Below are positions 1 through 6,331 of a stretch of DNA of 7,334 nucleotides, piece after piece. Under the pieces are notes generated by a model that did no database searches, had not been told where the DNA came from, and worked only from the letters and a program-made list of their open reading frames with translations. Origin of the DNA: an uncultured Acholeplasmataceae bacterium (GTDB lineage Bacteria > Bacillota_I > Bacilli_A > Acholeplasmatales > Acholeplasmataceae); the NCBI GenBank assembly GCA_938041945.1, contig CALISC010000076.1, forward strand, positions 1-7,334. Direction: 5' to 3'. The translations under genes were made by a program, and so were the position numbers. The number at the start of each line of letters is the position of its first letter. Position 1 is the first letter of the stretch.

Positions 1-1
1 A

Positions 2-460
2 AACGAAATTACTACACTTAAAAATGACTTTACTAGTTTTTTAAATACTAATTTTAAATCTGATTTTAAAGATGAAAAAATCCTTTTTTGCGGGCATGAT
101 TCAATCGGTGCATTTATTGTTGAAATGGGCTTACTAAAGTGTTATACACCTATTGATACAACTATACAAGACCGAAATGAAGACACTATAAAAGCAATAA
201 ACGAGTTCGTTGAACTGATTAAAAAAGGCACTAAAAATCCTAATAAAGTCTTAACTGTGTTCGTTCAAGAAATCGGCAAGGAACAAGTTTTAGCGAAACT
301 AAAATCAAGCGTAGAAGCGCTTAATATTAAAAATGTTTCTTTTAAAACTTTTCACACTTTTCACGCAGTTTCAAAAGAAGAATACAGTCAAAAAATTCCT
401 TTTCAGACAAAAATATCTGAAAATATCGCGAATTTAAAATTAGCACTTTTAGGTAAATAG
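2..460 (+). CDS. znuA: Metal-ion ABC transporter, solute-binding protein (ZnuA/AdcA/TroA type), C-terminal part
   Basis: Captures a divalent metal ion (zinc or manganese) outside the membrane and hands it to the permease encoded two genes downstream. The frame is open to the left edge, so the gene is cut by the window; 152 residues are visible and the ATG at 125 is an internal Met, not the start. Visible family features are FCGHDSIGAF (candidate metal-ligand His at position 95-97), an acidic/polar stretch after GLLKCYTPID, a beta strand ending VFVQE, and FHTFHAVSKEEY followed by a helix ending NIANLKLAL, which fits the C-terminal helix of cluster 9 (TroA-like) binding proteins. The signal peptide or lipobox would be upstream and is not seen. 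The ATPase gene starts 2 nt after the stop, which supports the assignment strongly. Family membership is fairly sure; zinc versus manganese cannot be decided, so the gene symbol is provisional. Confidence 0.8.
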   Translation, partial: NEITTLKNDFTSFLNTNFKSDFKDEKILFCGHDSIGAFIVEMGLLKCYTPIDTTIQDRNEDTIKAINEFVELIKKGTKNPNKVLTVFVQEIGKEQVLAKLKSSVEALNIKNVSFKTFHTFHAVSKEEYSQKIPFQTKISENIANLKLALLGK

Positions 461-462
461 CA

Positions 463-1143
463 ATGATTGAATTTAAAGAAGTTTCATTTAAATACGAAGA
501 CACAGCAGTCTTTGAAAATCTAAATTTAAAGATTAACAAAGGCGACTTTATGTATATTTTGGGACCAAATGGTGGTGGGAAAAGTACACTGGTTAAATTG
601 GTTTCTAAAACTTTGAAGCCAAATAGTGGAAAGGTTATAAATGGCGCAAAAAAAATCGGCTACATGCCACAATTTTTGCGATTCAAATCAAATTTTCCGG
701 CCTCAGTTTTTGAAATTATTTACTCAGGATTTGAAAAACAATACTTGTTTGCTAAAAAAGAACAAAAATCAAGAATAGATAAATTGCTTTTAGACATGAA
801 CATCTTGGACTTAAAAAACAAGTTAATTTCTGAGCTTTCAGGTGGTCAACTGCAACGCGTACTTTTTTTAAGAAGTATAGTTGATGAGCCTGACCTTTTG
901 ATACTAGACGAACCCGCTTCTGCACTAGACCCTAAATTTAGACACGAGTTTTACCAATATTTATACACGCTTTCGCAAACTGGTACCACAGTTTTAATAA
1001 TCACACATGACCTTTCTGGAATTGATGTGCTTGAATGTAAAGACCGCGTAATTTACGTAGAAAAAGCCATAGTTTACGACGGTATATTTTGTGATTTTCA
1101 CAAACAAATTTTAAATAGGGAAAAACATGCAATATTTAGTTAA
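463..1143 (+). CDS. znuC: Metal-ion ABC transporter ATP-binding protein (ZnuC/MntB type)
   Basis: Cytoplasmic ATPase that powers import of a divalent metal by the neighbouring permease. At 226 residues it is a single ABC domain with every motif intact: Walker A GPNGGGKST (34-42), Q-loop Gln70 in GYMPQ, signature LSGGQ (125-129), Walker B LLILDE (145-150), D-loop SALD (153-156) and H-loop His182 in ITHD. The third glycine in the Walker A loop (GGGKS) and the context between a cluster 9 binding protein and an ABC-3 permease point to the zinc/manganese subfamily rather than another importer. The ATG at 463 lies 2 nt after the upstream stop, with only a weak AGG about nine bases ahead, so translation probably depends on ribosomes finishing the binding protein. 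The 3' end overlaps the permease gene by 17 nt. The substrate is inferred, not shown. Confidence 0.92.
   Translation: MIEFKEVSFKYEDTAVFENLNLKINKGDFMYILGPNGGGKSTLVKLVSKTLKPNSGKVINGAKKIGYMPQFLRFKSNFPASVFEIIYSGFEKQYLFAKKEQKSRIDKLLLDMNILDLKNKLISELSGGQLQRVLFLRSIVDEPDLLILDEPASALDPKFRHEFYQYLYTLSQTGTTVLIITHDLSGIDVLECKDRVIYVEKAIVYDGIFCDFHKQILNREKHAIFS
1117..1120 (+). promoter_or_regulatory. Ribosome binding site for the permease gene, inside the ATPase gene
   Basis: AGGG sits six bases before the ATG at 1127, within the last codons of the ATPase gene. It supports choosing that ATG, which gives a 17-nt overlap, as the permease start. Confidence 0.6.
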
Positions 1144-1978
1144 TTTAGGAGTGTTTTCAAACACCTTTATTTTTATCGCAGCCGGACTAATTGCAGTAAC
1201 TGCTGCTCTGCTAAGTCCTTTTATCGTACTTAAAAACCAGGCGCTAATTGCAGACGGGCTTGCGCACACTGCATTTTTTGGAATAGCTTTGGGTGTTCTT
1301 CTCTCTAACTACCCTGTCTATATTTCAATGCTAGTTACAGTTTTCTTTTCAATAGTAATACAGTTGATTATTGAAAACACCAAGATTGACTCAGACAGTG
1401 CAATCGGGGTTATTGAAGCTCTTGGCTACAGTTTAGGTATCTTAATTATTTCGCTTTGGGGGGCTAACTTTAAAAGCGATCTTGGCAATATTATCAACGG
1501 TAGTCTGGCAACTATGGAGTGGCTGGATTTCTTTAATGCACTAATTATTTTTACCATCACATTAGGCTTTATTTTATGGCAATACAGGCGTTTGGTTTCT
1601 CAAACTTTTGATCCAAGTTATGCTAAATTTAACCACACTAACAAGATAATTACTAATTATGGACTGTCAATTTTAGTCGCAGTACTAATTTCGGTTGGCA
1701 TGCGCATGATGGGTACTTTGTTGATATCAGCGTTAATTTTATTCCCTGTCTTAATTTCAGTTCAGTTTAGAAGAAACTTTATTGAAACAATGTTAATTGG
1801 AGTTGTTGTTGCGATTTTAACCGTAGCAATTGCTGCGCCAATTCAACTAAATACAAATGTCGCTCCTTCTCCGGTTATAGTGCTAGTATATTTTGCTTTT
1901 TTAATGTTTGCCCTAATTTTTGCCAAAGTTAGAAAAATCTGGAAAATAAATAAGCAAAATAACTCAAAAAAAGGCTAA
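1127..1978 (+). CDS. znuB: Metal-ion ABC transporter permease, ABC-3 family (ZnuB/MntC type)
   Basis: Integral membrane channel subunit, 283 residues, a normal length for the ABC-3 family. About eight hydrophobic segments are visible (roughly 11-33, 47-60, 64-83, 92-112, 134-151, 176-193, 195-238 as two, 248-266). Family landmarks appear in order: DGLAHTAFFGIA (43-54), DSAIGV (90-95), the GNIINGS loop (120-126), FDPSYAK (161-167), GTLLISALILFPVLIS (196-211, matching the usual LLVSALLIIPAA-like segment, with Val-Leu where Ala-Ala is common) and the APSPVIVLVY segment (246-255) near the C-terminus. The tail is short and basic (KVRKIWKINKQ), consistent with a cytoplasmic end. The 17-nt overlap with the ATPase gene suggests translational coupling. 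It ends the transporter operon. Zinc and manganese permeases cannot be told apart by eye, so the symbol is provisional. Confidence 0.88.
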   Translation: MQYLVNLGVFSNTFIFIAAGLIAVTAALLSPFIVLKNQALIADGLAHTAFFGIALGVLLSNYPVYISMLVTVFFSIVIQLIIENTKIDSDSAIGVIEALGYSLGILIISLWGANFKSDLGNIINGSLATMEWLDFFNALIIFTITLGFILWQYRRLVSQTFDPSYAKFNHTNKIITNYGLSILVAVLISVGMRMMGTLLISALILFPVLISVQFRRNFIETMLIGVVVAILTVAIAAPIQLNTNVAPSPVIVLVYFAFLMFALIFAKVRKIWKINKQNNSKKG

Positions 1979-2005
1979 AATTAGTGTGTTTTTTAAAGGA
2001 AAATG

Positions 2006-2028
2006 CACTTAAATAGCGTTTTAATGTG
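2006..2028 (+). repeat. Imperfect inverted repeat just upstream of the -10 element
   Basis: CACTTAAA (2006-2013) is complementary to TTTAA-GTG (2020-2028, with one bulged T at 2025), leaving a six-base centre TAGCGT. It covers the position expected for the -35 region and spacer of the promoter ending at 2035, where a repressor or activator could bind. In such AT-rich DNA a repeat of this size can arise by chance. Confidence 0.3.
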
Positions 2029-2035
2029 ATATACT
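2027..2035 (+). promoter_or_regulatory. Extended -10 promoter of the CorC/lepA/hemW/xerD operon
   Basis: TGATATACT is a TGn extension followed by TATACT, one base from the consensus TATAAT, placed 33 bases ahead of the start codon at 2069. No good -35 hexamer lies 16-18 bases upstream (the region reads CACTTAAA), as is common for extended -10 promoters. It is the only clear promoter in the window and probably drives all four downstream genes. Confidence 0.6.
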
Positions 2036-2058
2036 AATTTTAAAGAAAGTTGCTAATC

Positions 2059-2064
2059 AAGGAG
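2059..2064 (+). promoter_or_regulatory. Strong ribosome binding site for the CorC/HlyC-family gene
   Basis: AAGGAG ends four bases before the ATG at 2069. It is the best Shine-Dalgarno match in the window and fixes that start. Confidence 0.85.
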
Positions 2065-2068
2065 AAAT

Positions 2069-3451
2069 ATGACTACAAATATTTTAAATTCTGCAACGTC
2101 TGCAAACCCTCCGCTCACGGGTATCTTGGTTGCAGTATTCGTTGCACTAATCGTTGTTTTAATCGCAATATCTGGTTTTACTTCGATGACTGAGGCTGCA
2201 TTTATGTCTGTAAACCACATCAGAATTGATGAACTTACAGATTCAGATAACCCAAAACTAAAGAAAAAAGCCAAAAAAACCCTGAACTTAATTAAAAATC
2301 CGAACTATGTTTTGGCAACCATCCAGGTTTTAAATACTTTAATTGCTTTTATTAACGGTATTATTGGCTCTAAATTATCTCAAGATACCTTAATTCGTAT
2401 TTTTAAAGTTGACACAAACTCAAATAACTATGTACTTTATTCTGTGTTAGTTACAATCGGACTAACCGTCTTTTTACTTTACTTTCAAATAATTTTTGGT
2501 GAACTTGTCGCTAAAAGAATTGGGATGAAGTGGAGTGAAAAAATCTCTTTAAATTGCACTTCAATTATCAGAACGCTAATGTATATACTGTTCCCGTTTG
2601 TTTGGCTACTAATGGTTTCAACTACCTTTTTTGCTCGTATTTTTGGTGTTAAAAAAGGTGATGAAATTAAGGAAGTTACTGAAGACGACATCATTTTAAT
2701 GGCATCAAATGCCACCGAAAGCGGCGAAATTGATGTTGAAGAAAATAAACTAATTGAAAATATTTTTGAATTTGACGACACAAAAGTTTCTGAAATCATG
2801 ACCCATCGCACTGAAATTGATGCGATTGAAATTACTGCAACTTACTCAGAAATTTTGACTAAAATTAATGAATCTCAATACACCAGATATCCAGTATACA
2901 AAGACACTATTGACAATATTATAGGTACAATTCACATCAAAGATATCTTAAAATACGCAATTGAGCCAAGTGAGTTTAATTTAGGTAAATCTGTCAGAAA
3001 ACCATTTTTTGCCTCGTCTACTTCTAAAATTAACGATATTTTTGTGCATATGAAAAAAAATAAAGTCCACATCGCAGTTGTGCTAGATGAATACGGCGGA
3101 GTTGCTGGACTTCTTACAATTGAGGACTTAATTGAAGAAATAGTTGGCGAAATTAACGATGAGTTTGACAGTCCTGAGGCTGAATTTAAAGAAATTAACT
3201 CAACTACTTTTGAAGTAGATGGCTTTTTTGAATTAGATATTTTGTCTGAAAAACTAGACATTGAGTTTGAAGCAGAGTCTAACACCGTAAACGGTTTCAT
3301 TACCGAACAAATCGGACATCTGCCCAAGCTTGGCGAAAAAATTTGTGTGACTTACAAAAACTTTGAGTTCCGTCCACTATATATTGAAAAAAACGTGATT
3401 AAAAGAGTCTTAATTAAAAGGGTTTTAAATCTAGATGAACAAAATTCGTAA
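2069..3451 (+). CDS. CNNM/CBS-domain membrane protein (hemolysin C / CorC family)
   Basis: A 460-residue protein of the CNNM/CorC family (often named hemolysin or TlyC; related bacterial members move or regulate Mg2+ or Co2+, and haemolytic activity is usually unproven). Domains in order: a CNNM (DUF21) membrane domain with hydrophobic segments about 17-38, 78-100, 120-145 and 163-188, including GFTSMTEAAFMSVNH (36-50) and FGELVAKRIG (143-152); the linker GEIDVEENKLIENIFEFDD (219-237); a CBS pair about 240-362, the second ending in LDEYGGVAGLLTIEDLIEEI (339-358); and a C-terminal CorC_HlyC domain about 370-445 with VDGFFELDIL and NGFITEQIG. The ATG at 2069 is set by a strong AAGGAG. The last residues, IKRVL-IKRVL, come from a 15-bp tandem duplication. 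The gene overlaps lepA by 17 nt. Family is sure; transported ion is unknown. Confidence 0.9.
   Translation: MTTNILNSATSANPPLTGILVAVFVALIVVLIAISGFTSMTEAAFMSVNHIRIDELTDSDNPKLKKKAKKTLNLIKNPNYVLATIQVLNTLIAFINGIIGSKLSQDTLIRIFKVDTNSNNYVLYSVLVTIGLTVFLLYFQIIFGELVAKRIGMKWSEKISLNCTSIIRTLMYILFPFVWLLMVSTTFFARIFGVKKGDEIKEVTEDDIILMASNATESGEIDVEENKLIENIFEFDDTKVSEIMTHRTEIDAIEITATYSEILTKINESQYTRYPVYKDTIDNIIGTIHIKDILKYAIEPSEFNLGKSVRKPFFASSTSKINDIFVHMKKNKVHIAVVLDEYGGVAGLLTIEDLIEEIVGEINDEFDSPEAEFKEINSTTFEVDGFFELDILSEKLDIEFEAESNTVNGFITEQIGHLPKLGEKICVTYKNFEFRPLYIEKNVIKRVLIKRVLNLDEQNS
3398..3427 (+). repeat. 15-bp tandem duplication at the end of the CorC/HlyC-family gene
   Basis: Two adjacent 15-bp units, 3398-3412 and 3413-3427, match at 13 of 15 positions and are in frame, giving IKRVL twice (residues 444-453). 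The second copy has changed AAGAG to AAGGG, and that AAGGG is the only purine-rich ribosome-binding candidate ahead of lepA. Confidence 0.85.
3418..3422 (+). promoter_or_regulatory. Possible ribosome binding site for lepA
   Basis: AAGGG lies 12 bases before the lepA ATG at 3435, longer than the usual 5-9. lepA translation may therefore rely mostly on coupling to the overlapping upstream gene. Confidence 0.4.
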
Positions 3452-5234
3452 CTTTTCTATTATTGCTCACATTGACCACGGTAAGTCTACATTGGCTGAC
3501 CGTATTTTGGAGTTGACCAACGCTGTTTCTAACCGTGAAATGAAGGCGCAATACTTAGATAGTATGGAACTTGAGCGTGAACGCGGGATTACAATTAAGT
3601 TAAACGCCGTGCAAATTCACTATCAAGCAGAAGACGATGAAGTCTATAAAATGCACTTAATTGACACCCCTGGCCACGTAGACTTTACCTACGAGGTTTC
3701 TCGTTCTCTGCAGGCCTGTGAAGGCGCAATTTTGGTAATAGATGCGCAACAAGGCATTCAAGCGCAAACTCTTGCAAACTTATATATTGCCCTTGACAAT
3801 GACCTTCAAATAATTCCTGTTATCAACAAAATAGACCTGCCAACTGCAGATGTTGAAAAAGTTTTAAAAGAAATTGAAGAGATTATTGGCATTGACAGAA
3901 GCGAAGTTGTGTTGTGTTCTGCTAAAAATGGTATTGGCATTAAAGAAATTCTGGAAGCAGTTGTAAAAAAAGTACCTGCACCCAGACCAAAAAAATTAGA
4001 CAATACTTTAAGAGCACTAGTTTTTGATTCATACTACGACGCCTACAAAGGAGTAATTCCTTTAATTCGGGTAGTTGAAGGAACTGTTAAAAAGGGCGAC
4101 ACCATTTACTTTATGCAGTCTAAATACAAAGCAGATGTAGTAAGTGTTGGTGTCTATACTCCAGAAATGCGCGAAACTGAATTGTTGTCAGCCGGAGAAG
4201 TTGGATTTATCTACGCTCAAATTAAGTCAATCCAAGACATTCAAGTCGGCGACACCATTACTTTTTTTGAAAATCAAGCAAGCGAACCACTACCTGGCTA
4301 TAAAAAACTAAATCCTGTGGTTTTTTCGGGTATTTATCCAGTTGAAAATAAAAATTACGCTCAACTAAAAGAAGCACTTGAGAAATTAAAACTAAATGAT
4401 GCTGCTTTAACTTATGAAATGGAGACTTCTAAAGCCCTGGGTTTTGGTTTTAGAACAGGTTTCCTAGGACTACTTCACTTAGAGATTATTCAAGAGCGAA
4501 TTCGTCGTGAGTTTAATATCGACATTATTGCAACAGCACCTTCTGTAATTTACACAGTTCATTTAACAAACGGAAGTGTTATTCAAATTCAAAACCCGTG
4601 TGAACTGCCAGAACCACAGCAAATTGCCTATATTTTAGAGCCTTTTGTGAAAGCCTCTATTATGACTCCGTCTGAATACGTAGGTAGCGTTATGGAGATT
4701 TGCCAGGCTAAACGTGGAGTTTTTGTCTCAATGAATTATTTAGATAAAAACCGCGTGAATATCATTTATAAACTGCCGCTTTCTGAAATCGTATATAACT
4801 TTTTTGACAAACTAAAATCACAAACTAAGGGATACGCATCATTTGACTACGATATGGATGAATATGTTCGCTCTAACTTAGTTAAGTTAAATATCTTGCT
4901 AAACGGTGAACAAATCGATGCTCTTGCAACAATAGTGCACAAAGACTTTGCTGAATCTAGAGGCCGCACTCTGACTGAGAAAATGAAGGATTTAATTCCA
5001 AGACAAATGTTTGAAATTCCAGTGCAAGCGGCAATTGGTAACCGAATTATTGCCAGATCTACCATTAAAGCAATGCGCAAAGACGTGCTGGCTAAGTGCT
5101 ATGGCGGGGATATTTCTCGTAAAATGAAACTCCTTCAAAAACAAAAAGAAGGTAAAAAGAAAATGAAACAAATCGGTCGTGTTTCGGTACCGCAAGAGGC
5201 CTTTTTGGCTATCTTAAAACAAGGGGATGATTAG
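3435..5234 (+). CDS. lepA: Elongation factor 4 (LepA), ribosome-associated GTPase
   Basis: GTPase that binds the ribosome and acts on stalled or mistranslocated complexes and/or on initiation and 30S biogenesis; it is cytoplasmic and membrane-associated. At 599 residues it has the full family length. The G domain is intact: G1 AHIDHGKST (11-19), G2 RGITIK (50-55), G3 DTPGH (77-81), G4 NKID (131-134), G5 SAK (162-164). Domain II follows (about 190-275), then the LepA-specific segment ALGFGFRTGFLGLLHLE (334-350), an EF-G domain V-like region (about 400-480) and the unique LepA C-terminal domain with AIGNRIIARSTIKAMRKD (533-550), CYGGDISRKMKLLQKQKEGK (555-574) and PQEAFLAIL (586-594). The start is unambiguous because the codon just before the ATG is an in-frame TAG. 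The N-terminus is short, lacking the roughly ten-residue extension of some Bacillota homologues. The stop overlaps the hemW start by 1 nt. Confidence 0.98.
   Translation: MNKIRNFSIIAHIDHGKSTLADRILELTNAVSNREMKAQYLDSMELERERGITIKLNAVQIHYQAEDDEVYKMHLIDTPGHVDFTYEVSRSLQACEGAILVIDAQQGIQAQTLANLYIALDNDLQIIPVINKIDLPTADVEKVLKEIEEIIGIDRSEVVLCSAKNGIGIKEILEAVVKKVPAPRPKKLDNTLRALVFDSYYDAYKGVIPLIRVVEGTVKKGDTIYFMQSKYKADVVSVGVYTPEMRETELLSAGEVGFIYAQIKSIQDIQVGDTITFFENQASEPLPGYKKLNPVVFSGIYPVENKNYAQLKEALEKLKLNDAALTYEMETSKALGFGFRTGFLGLLHLEIIQERIRREFNIDIIATAPSVIYTVHLTNGSVIQIQNPCELPEPQQIAYILEPFVKASIMTPSEYVGSVMEICQAKRGVFVSMNYLDKNRVNIIYKLPLSEIVYNFFDKLKSQTKGYASFDYDMDEYVRSNLVKLNILLNGEQIDALATIVHKDFAESRGRTLTEKMKDLIPRQMFEIPVQAAIGNRIIARSTIKAMRKDVLAKCYGGDISRKMKLLQKQKEGKKKMKQIGRVSVPQEAFLAILKQGDD
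5221..5226 (+). promoter_or_regulatory. Ribosome binding site deciding the GTG start of hemW
   Basis: AAGGGG ends seven bases before the GTG at 5234, inside the last codons of lepA. Together with the conserved N-terminal LYVHIPFC of the product it supports a GTG start in the TAGTG stop-start overlap. Confidence 0.75.
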
Positions 5235-6331
5235 TGCGTGGACTTTACGTACACATCCCTTTTTGTCATTTAATTTGTTCGTATTGTGATTTTGTCAAGA
5301 AACAAGTTAAAGACAAAGCAGAAGAAGATGGATACATTAAAAGTTTGATAGAAGAACTAAATTCTGTATATTTAGACAATCCGTATTTTGACACTGTCTT
5401 TATTGGAGGCGGAACCCCTAATAATCTGAGTTTAGAAAATTTAAACTTATTATTAAAAACAATAAAAAAGTTTAAAGGAGTAAAAGAGTATACAATTGAG
5501 TGTAATCCTGAACTAATTACTCAAACACAAGTTAGTTTATTTAAGCAATACGGTGTAAACCGTGTGTCTTTAGGTGTGCAGAGTTTTGACCCAGAAACCA
5601 TAAAACTCTTAAAACGCAACCACACAATTGAGGATGTTAAGAACTCAGTTAAACTACTTAAAAAGGCAGGAATTCAAAATATTTCTTTTGATTTAATGTA
5701 CGGTATAAAAAATCAGAGTTTAGAAATACTAAAAAAAGACTTAGAAATTGCAATAAAGTTTAAACCTAAACATATATCGTATTACGCCTTGATTTTAGAG
5801 AAAAACACCTTTTTAGCGTTCTTGGAAAAGCAAGGTATACAGACAACTTTAGAAGAAGAAGAGTGTTTAAAGCAGTATAACTTCATTAAAAAAACACTAA
5901 AGAAACACCACTTTTCACAATATGAAACTTCAAATTATGCAAGGTCAAAGTATCAATCTCAACATAACCTAATCTACTGGAAAGACTCAGAATACATTGG
6001 CGCTGGAATTGCAGCCAGCGGATACAGCGTTGGAATGCGCTCGAACAACACCGCAATTTTGCACGCCTACATTAACAAAGGACCTGGAAAAACAGAAGTA
6101 AAACAAAGTGAACACGAGTTAATTTCAACAGCAGTAGTGCTTGGACTTCGCAAAACTAGTGGTATAAAACTTAAATATTTTAAGCAAAAATACAGCGTTG
6201 ATTTACTCAAATATTTCCCTGTAATTAAAAAATTACTTGCAAGAAAAATGCTGAGATACACAAAAGGTAGACTATATATACCATTTAAATATATTTATTT
6301 AGAGAACCAAATTATGCAGGAGTTTGTGTGA
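5234..6331 (+). CDS. hemW: Radical SAM family heme chaperone HemW
   Basis: Radical SAM protein of the HemN/HemW family; characterised HemW proteins bind heme and deliver it to respiratory proteins rather than oxidising coproporphyrinogen. The 365-residue product begins RGLYVHIPFC and carries the CxxxCxxC iron-sulfur motif (C11, C15, C18), followed by the GGGTP SAM-binding motif (58-62), ECNPE (89-93), NRVSLGVQSF (109-118), DLMYGI (153-158), YYALILEKNT (183-192), YETSNYA (230-236) and HNLIYWKDSEYIGAG (244-258), with a HemN_C-like helical region to the end. Length and these motifs fit HemW better than the longer oxygen-independent HemN. It starts at a GTG overlapping the lepA stop by 1 nt and ends in TGA, overlapping xerD by 4 nt; lepA-hemW is a common Bacillota pairing. 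No heme-biosynthesis gene is visible here, so the role in this organism is inferred from family. Confidence 0.93.
   Translation: MRGLYVHIPFCHLICSYCDFVKKQVKDKAEEDGYIKSLIEELNSVYLDNPYFDTVFIGGGTPNNLSLENLNLLLKTIKKFKGVKEYTIECNPELITQTQVSLFKQYGVNRVSLGVQSFDPETIKLLKRNHTIEDVKNSVKLLKKAGIQNISFDLMYGIKNQSLEILKKDLEIAIKFKPKHISYYALILEKNTFLAFLEKQGIQTTLEEEECLKQYNFIKKTLKKHHFSQYETSNYARSKYQSQHNLIYWKDSEYIGAGIAASGYSVGMRSNNTAILHAYINKGPGKTEVKQSEHELISTAVVLGLRKTSGIKLKYFKQKYSVDLLKYFPVIKKLLARKMLRYTKGRLYIPFKYIYLENQIMQEFV
6318..6322 (+). promoter_or_regulatory. Ribosome binding site deciding the GTG start of xerD
   Basis: AGGAG lies five bases before the GTG at 6328. It supports the GTG in the GTGA overlap with the hemW stop as the true start. 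Confidence 0.8.

Noticed and set aside
125..460. A complete 111-residue gene starting at ATG 125.
   Set aside because: The frame is open without a stop back to base 2, and the upstream residues (FCGHDSIGAF) match the binding-protein family. The Met at 125 is internal.
1966..1994. Possible terminator after the permease gene: a run of seven A, the segment GGCTAAAATTAGTG and a run of six T.
   Set aside because: The inner stem is only three or four pairs (CTA/TAG plus a wobble) with a tiny loop, and the outer pairing is only A-T. Too weak to call, though the transporter operon must end or read through here.
2485..2811. A 108-codon open frame on the minus strand inside the CorC/HlyC-family gene, and others like it at 2932-3327, 6364-6678 and 342-539.
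   Set aside because: They lie opposite well-supported genes, have low-complexity Ser/Phe-rich translations and no ribosome binding site or family resemblance; they are shadows of the coding strand.
1127..3451. Two gene junctions with the same 17-nt overlap (1127-1143 and 3435-3451).
   Set aside because: The overlapping sequences are unrelated, so the equal length looks coincidental.
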